Of a DNA stretch of 64,000 nt, positions 9,301 through 20,800 are shown piece after piece. The stretch lies in NCBI GenBank assembly GCA_001687465.1, contig LVLI01000194.1, positions 1 through 64,000 of the forward strand, read 5' to 3'. The position numbers were made by a program, and so were the translations under genes. The DNA is from Halocafeteria seosinensis. Taxonomy: Eukaryota > Sar > Bigyra > Bicosoecida. The notes beneath the pieces were generated by a model. The model was given only the letters and a program-made list of their open reading frames with translations, was not told the DNA's origin and made no database searches. Within the stretch, counting starts at the first letter, position 1; every line of letters begins with the position of its first letter.

Positions 9301-11548
9301 ATGCGGATACCTCACTATTTTCATGCTTTGGCGGAACACACGATTCATCCGTACCTGTTGCCCCTGCCGACGACGTTTCCCTGGTTTCCTCGTCTTGTTC
9401 TCTTGTATCTTGGATTACTTCGTGTGTAACTGAGGCGCTTGCACTTGATGACAAATCATGCCCCCTACCCGTTTCTTTCTGCTTGAACAGCCGGTCTGAA
9501 CCACACTTTCCTACGACGTTCATACTCGTGTTAGCATCACTTGCGACTGAACCTGAATTTGTCCCGTTGCACTCTCTTTCTCTCTTTTTGGTCATAGAAA
9601 AAGTCTTCTGAGAATGCGAACAAAAATCGGCTACGGTAACAGACACAAAGGGTACTAGCTTACTGCGGTGAGAATTCGCTACTTCATCAACTACCCTCTG
9701 TGCTTCCAGAGCTCTGTCTGAGTCCGCGCCCACATCACATAAGTCAGCTGAACGTTGACTTAGTTCGTTAGGGCTGTACAGAAATCCCTGAGAAAAGTCA
9801 GATGCGGAGTTCTCCGTAGCTGATTTCTTTAACGGAGTTTTCTTTTGTTCATGCTGAAGTTCTCCCAATCGCGATTTTGCTAGCTGCTGGATTTCGTTAT
9901 TCTCTTTGTCCATGATAAAGTTCGCTTCATAATCCGAAAGAATTCTCTTTCCATTGCTACTTTGGGGATCCAAATACCTCATAGAATGTCTTCGTAGGAT
10001 GCACACATCCAACAGCGGCGCGACTCCTCCACCCGGAAACACCGAAGTTAAGTGAGTCTTCGTCGTTCTCTCCGGTTGATGCCCTAACCTGGATGAGGAG
10101 TGCGCAATTTGAGTTCCATTGTATGGGAGTTTCAAAATTGGAGTTTTCAATTTCGACGATGAAACCATACCACGACCACGGCATGAGGCATGTTTCCAAG
10201 TAAACATGGGGTATAGGCAATTCGTACAGCACTCCAACGGGTCAGCTGGCTCAAATGAAGTGGGTTTTTCAGTGTCACCAGACAAAGAAGCACCACTGAC
10301 TCTGAGCTTCATGCCCACATAAATTTTACCATAAGAGATAAGATATGAAGTTAATAGGTCCGGCCAAGCTTCTATACTATACCAACCGTCAGTAAGCTCC
10401 ATTGTAAATTGAGACTCCTCGGTGGGTCCTCGTCTAGACGTTATATTCGCCACGACGAGCACTATAAGGCGCTCTGCTCTTTCATCTCCCTCAATTATTT
10501 TCCGTAAAGGCGGACGACGCCCTTCTGAATACTCAATACGATACCGTTTCTGCAATTGTTGTATTACATTCTTCCACGTCAGCCGACATGGGGTGAATCG
10601 CCGCAGACTCATTCGTTCGTAACATGCTAGCTTCCAAACAACCCAACGATAGTGGTTTGCCACCCATGATGGAGTAATGAAATTGGTATTGACGCCACTA
10701 ACGGATGTGAGCTCGCATAGAGCATCTGTGGGGTCATATAACGGGACTGACTCGGTGCTTGTACCGTCAATCACCGGAGATCCATTTGTTGAATTAAAAG
10801 AGACGAAAACTGCATTAGCTGACGAAATGCGCCAGTAAGGTTGTACTTCTTCTTCGTTTACAGGCTTGAGATCTGCAGGGCCCCAAAATATGGGTCTACA
10901 GGTAACTTGTTTCTTCTTCGCCGGTGTTCGGAAGGGAAGCGATCGGGCAATTTCACTGTATCCATTTTCTGACTGCGAAGACGAAATGGTTCTTGGTTTC
11001 TTAAACGATGAATGCACCAGTTTCTGCGGGTTTGAGTGGTTCGAAACACTGGAATATTTGCCCGTTGACTTATGTGCGTCGTGCGCGCTCTGGCCACGAG
11101 GGGTATTCCGGGTCCCTGTTCCTGGTGTCGGTACTTCCGGCTGTCTCTTGCTCCTTGTCTTCGGGGTCCCGGTTGAATTAAGCTCACTCGAAGTACGAGA
11201 GCCTCCATTACGTCCAATAAGAGAGGAGGAATGGGAGAGTATTTCATCGTCCTGGGGGTCCGAGACGCTCGGTGGGACAGTGCGTTTTCTGTTGCTCGAG
11301 ACTCTAGGCCGTTTGGGGTACGTGGACGCCTGTTGTGGATTAAAGTCTCTGACTTCTTGATCCAGAGATTCTGAAACGTGACTCTCCACTTTGTGTTCCT
11401 CATTGGTTCCGAATACTTCAGCCAAGTACCCATCAAGAAGTTCCCGTTCTTCCTGTGATGCTAGAGGGTTGTGTAATCGCCCGTCAATCGTCCACCGCTG
11501 TTGTTGGGAGCTAGATTTGTGTTTCTTACGAGCACTCGATGACGACAT
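6332..11548 (-). CDS. BRCA2: BRCA2 homologue with BRC repeats inside the DNA-binding domain
   Basis: BRCA2 loads RAD51 onto RPA-coated single-stranded DNA. This 1,738-residue protein is a single exon; the ATG at 11548 is the first in frame. Domains in order: a disordered N-terminus; the helical domain and OB1 at about 290-490 (TPSWVANHYRWVVWKL, then the OB strands DGWYSIEAWPDLL); and the start of OB2 at about 505-575 (FPGGGVAPLLDVCILRR), followed by a charged helix like the first tower helix. Then come eight BRC repeats (about 750-1350). After the array OB2 resumes (about 1470-1540, HCTVTIWGVTEEELDSLKEG), and OB3 follows (about 1596-1720, VDFVGIVLHVV). In animals, plants and kinetoplastids the BRC repeats precede the DNA-binding domain. 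Here the array occupies the tower position. The Lys-rich C-terminal tail seen in vertebrates is absent. Family assignment is certain. The unusual order is directly visible, because the whole protein is one open frame. Confidence 0.95.
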   Translation of the reverse strand: MSSSSARKKHKSSSQQQRWTIDGRLHNPLASQEERELLDGYLAEVFGTNEEHKVESHVSESLDQEVRDFNPQQASTYPKRPRVSSNRKRTVPPSVSDPQDDEILSHSSSLIGRNGGSRTSSELNSTGTPKTRSKRQPEVPTPGTGTRNTPRGQSAHDAHKSTGKYSSVSNHSNPQKLVHSSFKKPRTISSSQSENGYSEIARSLPFRTPAKKKQVTCRPIFWGPADLKPVNEEEVQPYWRISSANAVFVSFNSTNGSPVIDGTSTESVPLYDPTDALCELTSVSGVNTNFITPSWVANHYRWVVWKLACYERMSLRRFTPCRLTWKNVIQQLQKRYRIEYSEGRRPPLRKIIEGDERAERLIVLVVANITSRRGPTEESQFTMELTDGWYSIEAWPDLLTSYLISYGKIYVGMKLRVSGASLSGDTEKPTSFEPADPLECCTNCLYPMFTWKHASCRGRGMVSSSKLKTPILKLPYNGTQIAHSSSRLGHQPERTTKTHLTSVFPGGGVAPLLDVCILRRHSMRYLDPQSSNGKRILSDYEANFIMDKENNEIQQLAKSRLGELQHEQKKTPLKKSATENSASDFSQGFLYSPNELSQRSADLCDVGADSDRALEAQRVVDEVANSHRSKLVPFVSVTVADFCSHSQKTFSMTKKRERECNGTNSGSVASDANTSMNVVGKCGSDRLFKQKETGRGHDLSSSASASVTHEVIQDTREQDEETRETSSAGATGTDESCVPPKHENSEVSAWLPRFTSGSGKRVEVKKESLEKAKTFLDDMVSESESLQSNATGSNCCEIPSSASSLDGNLSVSFPEEAMKVMTNDAEKPSDASADTQVSQPSTSLSGQQLLGFTSGLGKTVTVSEQSLKRARRFLSDVAEPSSHEHEVTQNSISETSQVNALQHQTEKDKPAKCSGGGDVWATVPSSTANADVSLGAGHSSLGFTSGSGKPVTVSQASLDKARRFVTESCDSTLNGCVDATCEQWESASAQFPVESSFPSFTSGTGRPVTVSRRSLQKASCFLSDTVREASIPSCNDVYDGSQEPTPPFPGFTSGSGKHLNVNASTLETARAFVQQVSSAPVQDLETSEQLRDDSPGTAVSSNAFAAGELHKIVEGESTISQSRPGTATGTVRIGIPSVEVGVTSVEQSGMLEQMPAKSQVLQSAGAAAGQPLGFVSGLGTRVTVGEESLKKAQRFLSDVAENTSHCSEASNSVSLDTFTSSPKAMQQDPDDGRQGNSGNDVGVSIGPPSTLSSSSAPTTKAEVSVLGFTSGLGKRVTVSEVSLDKAKRFVTELPESSVSQVRDAPSEEEHSMHVNPLPSSSCSNFTSGTSKAVPVSEASLKKAEHYVEGGSEHKRESACTKESIEGTMECSDATSPSRGNRTGTTTNSLVLEEAEQGEGIIWNSASLEALDRIEHKRWDSNTLAADENSQTALNPLAEHCYNPFIFADPVQVPKGTQGLKNGAPFRCQNSRRHCTVTIWGVTEEELDSLKEGSRLQFIEGHVRENYSESSREGTKQYFVHNSSGAAHKLLLSVSSLPRCSITAKSNNIARYGRPGVSLEYVPRFATNIAHIIHGQTVAADTSDRLWSQYVEEGPRLVDFVGIVLHVVCNQTDDSFSSATLFLIDESLYVASIEISGTADKLESLRFAMKQDNVVSMLDVWYSATDTNIGIARCSFTDYSRIMLQPNAAVDTRVRHLKQRWKAVKEWAAEEDVAFQICAYRAQLQALLAGDTTTPSLMS
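7500..9300 (-). repeat. Eight BRC (RAD51-binding) repeats
   Basis: Eight units of about 26 residues recur with consensus F(T/V)SGxGKxVxVSxxSLxKAxxFL, separated by 45-80 residues of acidic/Ser-rich linker. Examples are FTSGSGKPVTVSQASLDKA, FTSGLGKRVTVSEVSLDKA and the more divergent last copy FTSGTSKAVPVSEASLKKA. Both RAD51-contact modules are present: the FxxA-type hairpin and the LFDE-type helix end (RRFLSD, KTFLDD, RRFVTE). The alanine of FxxA is a glycine in all eight copies. The count equals that of vertebrate BRCA2, although copy number varies widely between lineages, so this is not evidence of shared ancestry of individual repeats. Confidence 0.93.
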
Positions 11549-11877
11549 AGTGACGTAATGCTGTAAGTATTTGAATATTAAGCGTTCCTTCCCGTCCGGC
11601 TTCCAATTCTTCTTGTCCACACCGAGAATCCCACGAACGCAAACTTCGTCGTATTATTACAGGGTCATTTCAAGCGTCCTTATGCAGATGTCAATACCTA
11701 CGATTCCTACTTCCGGCGTGTTTCACGGGCCATGCGGGCATCGAGTGAACTATTTATAGACACTAAAAACGAACGCGTTTGTGACGAAAAGAATTCAAAA
11801 CAAGGGGAAAACAAACCATGCATTAAGAACATCCACAAGCCTTCCGGTACATGAGAAAAACCATGAGCATTAGTTAC

Positions 11878-12105
11878 TTATTTCTTAGATGAATATCTAA
11901 CAAAACAACAGATACATCCCAGTGGAAATAACAAATAAAGCACGCTAAACGCATGTCTTTTCTCTCGCTGGGCGAAAACTGTTTGTGAAGTTGACGCTAC
12001 GGTGTTCGACTTCAAGTGGGCCAAGTCGAGCTGCGGGGCGGTACAGACTGCAGACGCTGATGAGCCGAGAATCTCATGAGGGTGGTAAAAGTGTCGCTTA
12101 AGCAT
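11878..12105 (-). CDS. Possible small tail-anchored protein or 3' exon
   Basis: The ATG at 12105 opens a 75-codon frame ending in a hydrophobic segment (FSVLYLLFPLGCICCFV) and a short basic tail (RYSSKK), the shape of a tail-anchored membrane protein. The frame is open a little upstream, ending at an AG, so it may be the last exon of a longer gene. I could not build a convincing upstream exon. No family was recognised. It is transcribed away from the gene at 12613. Confidence 0.35.
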   Translation of the reverse strand: MLKRHFYHPHEILGSSASAVCTAPQLDLAHLKSNTVASTSQTVFAQREKRHAFSVLYLLFPLGCICCFVRYSSKK

Positions 12106-12612
12106 TAATGCATTCTGTCACGATTATTCCTAATTAGTACAAAGATTGGGTGTTCTAACATGTATTCTCAAGTCCAGTCCTTCTGGGGATGCTTGACAAT
12201 GAAACCCTTGTTGATTTCATGTCCAAATCGCACATACCTTCATTAAAGCTTGGTATTCCGTTTCATCGGCTGCTCAAAGAACGAGTTCGTTCATAGACGC
12301 CAACTATGGCAATTTTGGTCTATTACGTGTCATTTGAATTCTGCCGAGTCTGTAAAATCTCGCGCGCCATATCACCAAACTGTCTCTCTCGCCAATGCGA
12401 AGCAGTACAGGTTACACAACTTTATAGGACCGGATTGTTGCTTTGACAGAATAAAGAAGGATTCGTACAAATATACACAGTGAAACGTTTCTGCAGAATT
12501 AGCCGCAGGGGATTTCATAAGTCATCCGCAATCCAGCCTCTTTCGCGCGCGCGCTGTGTAGTCTGCTCGCGGGATTTTGTACGTCAAACAGATTCCAGTT
12601 GAATTCAAAGCC

Positions 12613-14408
12613 ATGGCGCGGTTTGGAGTGTACCAGGTAGACGAATACAAAAAGAAGAAAACGTAAGACTAGCTGGCGATGCTCAAATGCCCCAGTATCG
12701 TGATACTTTCGAGCCAAGTTCACATTTTGCTAACGCAGGAGAGCCGTGCTAAGGAGGCAGTCTAAAGACAAAAGATATATTTTTGGAGCATGTGGAAGGC
12801 ACACTTCACATTATATGGATGGACTAAGGGTGGCCTCCTGGAAGTACGTGTGTCTTGCTGCCCTGTATCACAGGCTGCTGGAACGGTTCTGTAATCGGCA
12901 CAGGATCTATCGGAAGTCTGTGAAACCTTTAGTGTTGAAAGCTGTATCAGATATCATGGCTTTACTATACCCTTCGAAGGAAACCTCTTTGACATACGAA
13001 GTACAAAGCCTGCATGAAACAGTCCGAAGCCATGAGGAAAGAATTCGCAAGCTAGAGGAGGCAAGGCCCAAGGTTCAGTTGACTCACCAGAAGAGCGTTG
13101 AGACTCATACTTTGTCTGCCTATCATCACAAAAACGCAAGAGAGGAGGACCGATCCAATTGTCGAAAAGTTAGTAAACTTCTAGAAGGTTCCAGCTTGAT
13201 GGTTTGGCTCACAGTAGGTCGTTCTGCAGGACTCGGGGCATGGCCAGAAGATGACGTCAAATACAATACCCACACACCCAGAAAAATCCGAGGCCACTGC
13301 AAGCCCGAAAGACGAAAGTGGAACCAAAAGACCATTTGACGCACTTGAGTTGCAGCGGAGCGCCAAGAAATTACGGAGGCCCACTGGGCACGAACGAACC
13401 CAAGTGGGCAGCAAAGCTGACAAGGCAAATCCGCGACGGACCACCGCAATCGATCCAACTGTATTGTTGGGAGCGAAAGCGAAACTGAAATCCCAATATC
13501 AAGATATACAAACTAATAAAAAGGTGGATGCAAAGCAAAATACACCCTCGCGTGCTATTGGCATCACCGCGAATGCGCTCCAAGGGGCGAAAGCGAAGCT
13601 CCGTGAGGCAACAGCAGTTGAGAGAACAACCGGGAACGACGAACGGAGTAGCAGCAACACTCTCCATCGAACTCGCACAGATATATCCGCCAATACACTA
13701 AACGCTGCTAAGGCAAGGCTTCGCTCTGGGGGCAAGTCCGCAACCATTCACGATAATGTGCAGTCGGCGATACACGAGCAGAAAGGACACGTTGAGTCGC
13801 CTAGCAATTTGATAACATCTCAAGCTCTATTTTTCGCTAAAGGACAATTGAAGAAGGTAAACGAGGAGACAAAGAAAGATCCATCTGAGGAAAGTGCACA
13901 GAATAATCAAGGAAATGGGCTTCTTCAGCAGGTTTTGAAGTCGTCGATGCTCAAGAGATTCCAAGAATCAGGAGTTTCAGACACAACCGGCGGGTCGTCC
14001 TTGGCATTCACAAAAAACTCTCATAAGGAAAATGTCGAGCAACCTCTTAGCGACCCCAGCTACAAGAGCAGTCGCAAAGCTGCTTTCAACAACCGGACGA
14101 ATTCCCCTAGTAGGCCGTTGCAGTTGAACGACGCTTCATTGAATGGAATCAAGTCGGGGTTACGTAGTACCCCACAGAAGCGGTCCCCTGGAGGGACACC
14201 TGTTAAGAACAATCCGAAGGTGAACTCACCTCTTAATCCGGGGCAAAACGTGTCTGATACCAGAGGGGGTCGAGGGAGCTGCCACGGAGACTTCCTGAGG
14301 GATGCTCTAGCGAAGCGGTTTGCAGTGATTCATGGTGAGAAGGACAGTCCCGCCAGTAGTACGGATAGCGAAGGATCCACAACACCTCTTCGACAACACC
14401 TTCTGTAA
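12613..14408 (+). CDS. Uncharacterised nuclear-like protein with five short repeats
   Basis: Three exons (12613-12662, 12739-13168, 13230-14408) join in frame via 76- and 61-nt introns to give 552 residues. Exon 1 is MARFGVYQVDEYKKKK. Residues about 115-145 form a heptad-like helix (TYEVQSLHETVRSHEERIRK). The third exon encodes a disordered, basic, Ser-rich half with five copies of a 12-residue motif: VLLGAKAKLKSQ, ALQGAKAKLREA, TLNAAKARLRSG, ALFFAKGQLKKV and SLNGIKSGLRST. It also carries two copies of a second motif ending LKRF or AKRF (QQVLKSSMLKRFQ, LRDALAKRFAVI). I know no family with this pattern. The motif faintly recalls the end of a BRC repeat (SLxKAxxFL) and WH2 actin-binding motifs, but it lacks FxxA and has the wrong spacing for WH2. 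Function is unknown; a scaffold carrying several copies of a peptide ligand is the natural reading. Confidence 0.7.
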
Positions 14409-14825
14409 ATCACAGATACTTCTGTGGTCCATGTTTGTGCGTTATCCATTCACTGGATTAAACCAGCGGGTTTACTGTGCTTGGGTCGAGCGAGAGGCGA
14501 AGGTCGTCTTCGTCCATGACAACCCAACAATCATTTTGCTCGGCCTCGTGTCCGAGATTCTCTGGTCTCCGCTGGAATGAAGCTTGTCATTGTCATGTAA
14601 GTTTGTTTTGGCACTTTGTAATATTTGTATATTGTGCAAATGATAATACCAATTGATTGAGTGTGTAAAGCCAACCAAAGGAATCTCTCTCTGTTCTCCC
14701 TTTCGGGGAGTAGTCCACACACACTGTAAGGTGTGGAGAACCTGTAGTCCCCTCTTTCTACCCATCTTACGCTTTATTCACGCTTAATTTAGTTTTTTTC
14801 TTGAAGCCATAATCGGTAGGGGATA
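14409..14825. other. Intergenic region between co-oriented genes
   Basis: These 417 bp separate the stop of the repeat protein from the ATG of the glycogen/starch synthase gene. The only notable item is a small inverted repeat, ACACACACTGTAAGGTGTGG, near 14717. No coding frame or RNA gene is supported. Confidence 0.4.
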
Positions 14826-17800
14826 ATGTCTCATGATACTCGTGCTCCTCGCCAGCATGTCTCCACCACAGGTGGCGAAGGCAGCAAACACAAAGATATA
14901 CACGTCCAAGCAGTAAATGCTTGGAGTGGCGTGGTAGATGCTTTCGAAGCTGAGTACCGATGTAGGACTAACCTTAGCGAAGAGACTCAGAGGCACAAAC
15001 TTGTGGATGACCCAATTTCGGCGGCGTGGCTCTCCCAAAGCAAGACGTACGTAGCGGATGGCATCATCCTTGGAAGGTTACATGCCCCCCTGAATGTCTC
15101 AGTGGAATCTTGATTGTCTATTTTGTACAGGCAATTCATATCTGCTTGGAAACATATGGCTAATATTGAAGACCCAGAGAGACTGCGTAAGGACTACGCC
15201 TCAGTGTTGATCAATGATGAGGTGAGGATATGCAATCGAAGTCTGCGGCTATTACAGCTTTCATATCTCGGGTATCTCCTATTCTACAGAAATCTATTCA
15301 AAGGGCATTGCAGGCTCTAGCAGTTGATATCGTGGCGCTACAGCACATTTTCCGGTCACTGGAAGGAAGGGAGCGTTTTGCTGAAGTATATAAAGCTGTA
15401 GAAGGGATCTTAATTGCATGCTTGGGACACTTCTGGCCGAACGCTCGGCGAAGAGCCATCCGTCTATTGAACATTCTTTATGATGGCGTCAATTGGCAAT
15501 TAGATAGCCCATTCCAACCCATCATTTGCACTACAGAAGATTCTTTTGAAATCAACGTGTCGGTCTCGTCGGCTTGCCGCGGCAACGAAGACTTTAGGTT
15601 CCTCGTATGTGCTCCCAGTTTCAATATGAATTCTCCGAGGTCTAATATGGTTACCATTCACTCTCCCACGTACAAAAGAGAGCTTGAATCGAGGACCGAC
15701 CTCCAATTACGATTACCAATGTTTCCCCGATGTGGGTTTTATGACTGGCGGATTGTGAGAGTATCCGAAGAGGGTGATATTTCCACCGTATATCTGCCCG
15801 CTGAAGATGATGGTTCGGCACCGGGCGGTAACTCCATGACGCTTGGTGGTATTGCTCAAGGAAGGTATATTGTACATCCTGCTTCCTTACGGTCCGACTA
15901 TTACCACGAAGTCATTGTAGATGATGTCGGTATGAAGATCGACTACGAAACTGGAGAAGTATCAGAGCACGGAACATTCGAGAATGTGCGCAACCAGCTT
16001 CCGGAGTGGCGGTCAGAAGGATACACCGGTCTGCTCCTGGTTGGCGCTCAGGAAAGAGACAACGGATGGATGGAATCCGATAGTGCCTTGAAGCGCCATC
16101 AAGAGCAGCTTTCGAGGATGAAAGAGCTTGCATTATCCACTGCGTTCTACGATGATAGTGCCAACAAGGTAAAACGGAATACCGCATCTCTGCGAAAGCT
16201 TGGTGTATCTGGAGGGGACGTAGAGAGCGTTGCGTCCGACGAGAAGGATGATCCCGAGCAACATGCAAGAATTCAGACTCCCGTCGATGAAACAGCGGAT
16301 GCATTTGCACGGGATCAGTTTAACCCAGGTTATATTATTCATAGTGGAGATCATGGGGACGATGAAGACCTGGAAGAAGCGTACGAGTCTCTCACCCCGG
16401 ACCAGCGTGAAAAGCTTCGCAATAAACTGGCTAACGAAATGCCTACCCGTTTTGGTTATCGAGAATTCGCTTCAAGACCGGATGCAAACCCTTTTTCGCT
16501 TGTCCAAAGGGCTACACCTAACCGAATGCTGGGCGGAGAGTTAGAATTTATCCGCTTACTGCAGAAGGCCAATGAGGAAGAGATTCGCGTAATTCTTCCT
16601 TTAACTGGAGGTGTGGCTGCTTCAAGATACCACCGGCAATACCGAGGCCTTACATGTTGTACGCTGGATACGTCGGGGCAGCGCGTTACACATCCTGGCT
16701 CCGATGGTAATGAAAACCAATGGGAGGATCAAGTGCTATTAAATTACCGTAAAGTTGAATCCTGGGACTTGCTTGTGGACGAAATGGAAATTCTGGTGAC
16801 CGAGTATAATGCTGGCGGAATTTATCTTGCCGATGCCCAAAGCTTTCCCTTCATTTTCGCCCTCGATTGCAGTGAAATGTTTCGACGGGATGTAGACGGA
16901 GAAATGCACTACACACCGGAAGAAATATTGTTTGGGGAAGTTGTTTTGAATAATAACGAGCAAGGATATTGGTCTGACGCAGTGGACGCCTCGGAAAAGT
17001 GCTATAAGAAGTTTCAAGAATTTCAGGAACAGATTGATATAACGTCTCAAGAACTGCAGGACTTTTCGAAGTCGCTGCTTGGTCCGACCAACGTTGGATT
17101 GTATCCTAATCCTCTCTTAGTGAAATTGGCTCGTCATCTGTGGTCGATTAATCCACATGCGGGTATTTTTGGGGAGTGCCACTGGGGTCGCCAAGCAGGT
17201 CTAGGGAGGTCAGGAATAATTCCCCACTCGCAATCCCTGACTTCCGCTCTAGCTGCTACCAACGGGCGAGAAATCGACAAGATGGGAATAATTCATCAGA
17301 AGCCAAAGCAAGCGGAATTTCCGATAAGCTCGCTGAAACAATTTTTCGATTACGAACTAGCTACAGTTCCCCAGGGGTTGTCCAATCTCCAGTTGCGGTC
17401 TCTTAGCTCTTCTCGCTATCCGTACCCGGCATTTGTTTTTGGTCGAACCGCTTGGACAGCTGTGGATGCTATGTTCTCTCTCCCTGGTATTCCCATGACG
17501 TTTGAACAGGAAACAAGTGGACAAGCGTATAGGATGGACATTTCAGGCTCATACGTAGTGAACAGCTCGTTCCAGGAAGATGAACTCAAGCGTGCAAAGA
17601 AGCGAAGAGACCGAGAGCGAGCACGTGTAGCGGCAGCTTCTTCCAAATTCCTCCCGCATATACAGCAGCAGTTGCTCTCGGATGTGTCTCATTCCAACAA
17701 GAGCTCCAATTCTGATACTCCAAAAAGTGAAACACCCGCTGAAGAGTCTCACGAAACGCAGGCATCTCTATCTTTCCTTCCCACTGATCCAGAGTTAGGG

Positions 17801-20800
17801 AGTAACTACAGCGGACACATGGGCGTCGGAGGAGTCATCCCGCCGATACAGACAGATAGACCTACTTCGTCAAGGCAACAGCCAAAGCAACAGTCGTTGT
17901 ATAAGCAATCATTTTTGTCAAAGGGCGGAAACAAAGAGCAAAATCCCCGGTCTAGTATACCGAACGTAAGTAGCTCCCCTGCGTTGCACACATTGCTTTC
18001 ATCGGGCGACAGAGCGTTCGATGAGTATTCGCAATATGATGAAGTTAGGTCGTCTCAAGAGGACGAGAGTACGGAAGGAAGAAGGGAAAGATCCGATTCG
18101 TCGTTGCCAGCTGACGTTGCAGGAGTTGGAGGACGTCAATTTGATTTCCTCGATATCTCAGATGAAGCTGTTAAGAACGAAGAAACACTATTCACATACG
18201 AGCTTAAGCGGCGTGAGACGGGATCTATGATTTCTGAGTCGCGAGACCAATTTAACGCCGCTGCTCTTTTGCTTAAAAATATATTACGATATTCTCCTGT
18301 TTGTAACTCGAAGCAACAGGCTATGAAATCGTGGATTCCGGTTGAGGGTATTAGGCTTGCTTTGGGGGAAGGAGAGCATGAGCAACAGGCACTAACTAAA
18401 GGAGAATTCTCTGCACGTGTGCAGAAGTTGAACACATATCAAAGGGATTTAACCCATCAAATTGGTCCTGAATTCGGATTTGACTTAACCAAGATATGCG
18501 AGCACTACAATCACCGGAGAACGTTGAAGAGTCAGTATTTAGTGTTTCACTACGGACATGCCGCTGTTTTGCGGGCTGAGCATCGCTTTGGAGAACATGG
18601 ACATGTGTTTGCGTTCGCACGCATTTTGAACTATGGAGATGTGCCGCCGAACGTTCTGGCGCAGTACGGCTTAAGCCGGTCTACGCACACAGAGGCAGAT
18701 GAGATCGCGATTGTGGCTTGCAACTTCAACACATCTCAAAGCACGATCTTCGTCGACTGCTCCGAACTCTACCGATACCTGGGTGCGTCTAGGCACAAAG
18801 GCAACAATCCCTCGACTGTGTCTGGGCTACAAACTCACGATTCTATGTCTAGTCTTGTAGAAAGCTCTCAATCCACCCCTGCAGACAACAGGACACTCCG
18901 GGCCTCAGGTTCGGAACTGCGTCTAGAAGGTGCCATCTGGGAAGTGAGGGATGTCTTCCAGAGCCCGGGTTTGGATCCGAGTGATGCCACTGCTGCAACA
19001 GATCTTTCTAATGCCGGTCCTCTCGTAGCAATGCTAACATCTGATGAAGCAGCGTTTGCACCGACGATGACGACCTTGCAGCCACATTCTTCATTCTGTT
19101 GGCTGTACAGTAGGAAAGAAAAGGAAGCTGATGGACACGGATTGGACTACAGTACACGTCCTCCACCACCTCCCGGTCATTCTTCAGCTTCCACTCGTAG
19201 AAACTCAGTCAGGACTTCACCTTCAGATATGCAGTGGCTTTTTGCGTCAGCCTTGCTAAGGTGGCAAAGTGTCATCCGCTTGAAGGAAGCGTCAGTTGGA
19301 ACGGCAATTGAACCGGTATCGTTGACAGAGGCTGAAGCTAACGGGTTTATTCACTCTGAGAGAGCGAAAACAGAGTATAAAGAGATTTTCCCTTTCCAGA
19401 TGACAGGAGAGCAGTCAAGTGAGCATGAGCGGTGGATCGGCCCCAGTGAGACGTTAAGGGACGATGAGATTCAACGCTTTGGTCGCCACAATGTGGTTTA
19501 CTCTATTTGTTTGAGCGTAGTACGTTCCGTGGTGCAGAAATGTGCTGATCTAAGCCGAAAGACGACAGAAGCGACTACCCACGACCCAAATGATAGGGCG
19601 TGCGGGTTTGCTCCCGTTCCCCAAGCACCGCGCATCCAATTAGATGGAGATGCCCTCGAAGAAGTGGTTCAATTTGCAACTGATAGACTGGTTGCAGCTC
19701 TGCGCATATTTGTACAGCACTGGGGCTTGGAATCGAACGACGGGGACTTGACTAGCCGCTGCCTCCCTCTTTTGAGAATTAACCCATCTAGTGTGACTTG
19801 TGGGAGAATCAACGTGAACACGGCTACTGTCTTGGTAAGAAGCGCATTGTTCCTCGCAGCGAAAGAGGATTTTTCGGGAATTCACAGCGATGCAGGGCAA
19901 TGCGACCCCACCGTGGTTATGCAAGCTTTGGTTCGTGCCGCGAAAGGTTCATCTAAGAATAACGTGGAAGAGCCTGTTAAGCAATTCGCGTCAAGTATCT
20001 TGAAACTCAACAATGCCTGCCCAATAGTGTTTGTGACTCCCGAACTTGGAAAATGGTCCACTGTGGGCGGCTTAGGAGTAATGATAGATGAACTGACTGT
20101 TGGACTTGCACAACTTGGTGCTGATGTCACTGTAGTATCTCCGTACTATGATGTAGACCGGAAGGGTAGAAAAGATTACCTTCGACCAGATGGAATCTTG
20201 TACACCGGCAAAAACATTGGCGTGTGGGTCGGAGATGAGAGGCTTGAATTTGGTGTCCACGAAGGCGTCGTGAATGGAGTAAGACTACTGTTCTTGCATA
20301 ACCCGCTGATATTTCCCAAACCCTACCCTGGACTAGACGCGTGGTTTCAGGTTCGAGTGATGTCAGCCATGGCCAAAGCCACGTTAGAGGTACTCTGTCA
20401 GTGGGAACTGATCCCGCGAGTGGTGGTGACTAACGATTGGTTTACTGGAATGATTTCCGCCTACGCTAGACGACCCGAGTGTTTTGGTACTGTATTCTTG
20501 GAGACCGACTTCATTCATATTGCTCACAACCTTGACCCGTCTTATGAGGGCCGATTGTACCCAAAGCCTCAGGACGGCCGATTGGAACCTCTACATGGGC
20601 TACCTGCTCATCTGTTAGTGGATCCCCATTGGGCTGATATTGTTATTAATCCCACACGCTGTGCGCTTCTTTGCAGCGATACATGGGCTACAGTAAGCCG
20701 GAGCTATAAAGAAGATCTGCTCAATGGATCTCCTCTGAGACCATTACTCCGACTCGCTCCAATGCCGTTTGCCCATCCTAATGGAATCCCCGTCGGATCG

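Noticed and set aside
7248-9611. Several 60-206 codon plus-strand frames across the BRC array
   Set aside because: They are antisense shadows of the BRCA2 repeats. Their repeated motifs are reverse-strand readings of the BRC units.
10866-11436. 164-codon plus and 192-codon minus alternative frames over the BRCA2 N-terminus
   Set aside because: They lie in other frames of a gene whose continuous frame carries recognisable helical and OB domains.
12613-14408. Repeats of the charged protein read as BRC repeats or WH2 domains
   Set aside because: There is no FxxA hairpin before the helix, and WH2 needs two more residues between the IxxG and LK parts. The likeness is too weak to name.
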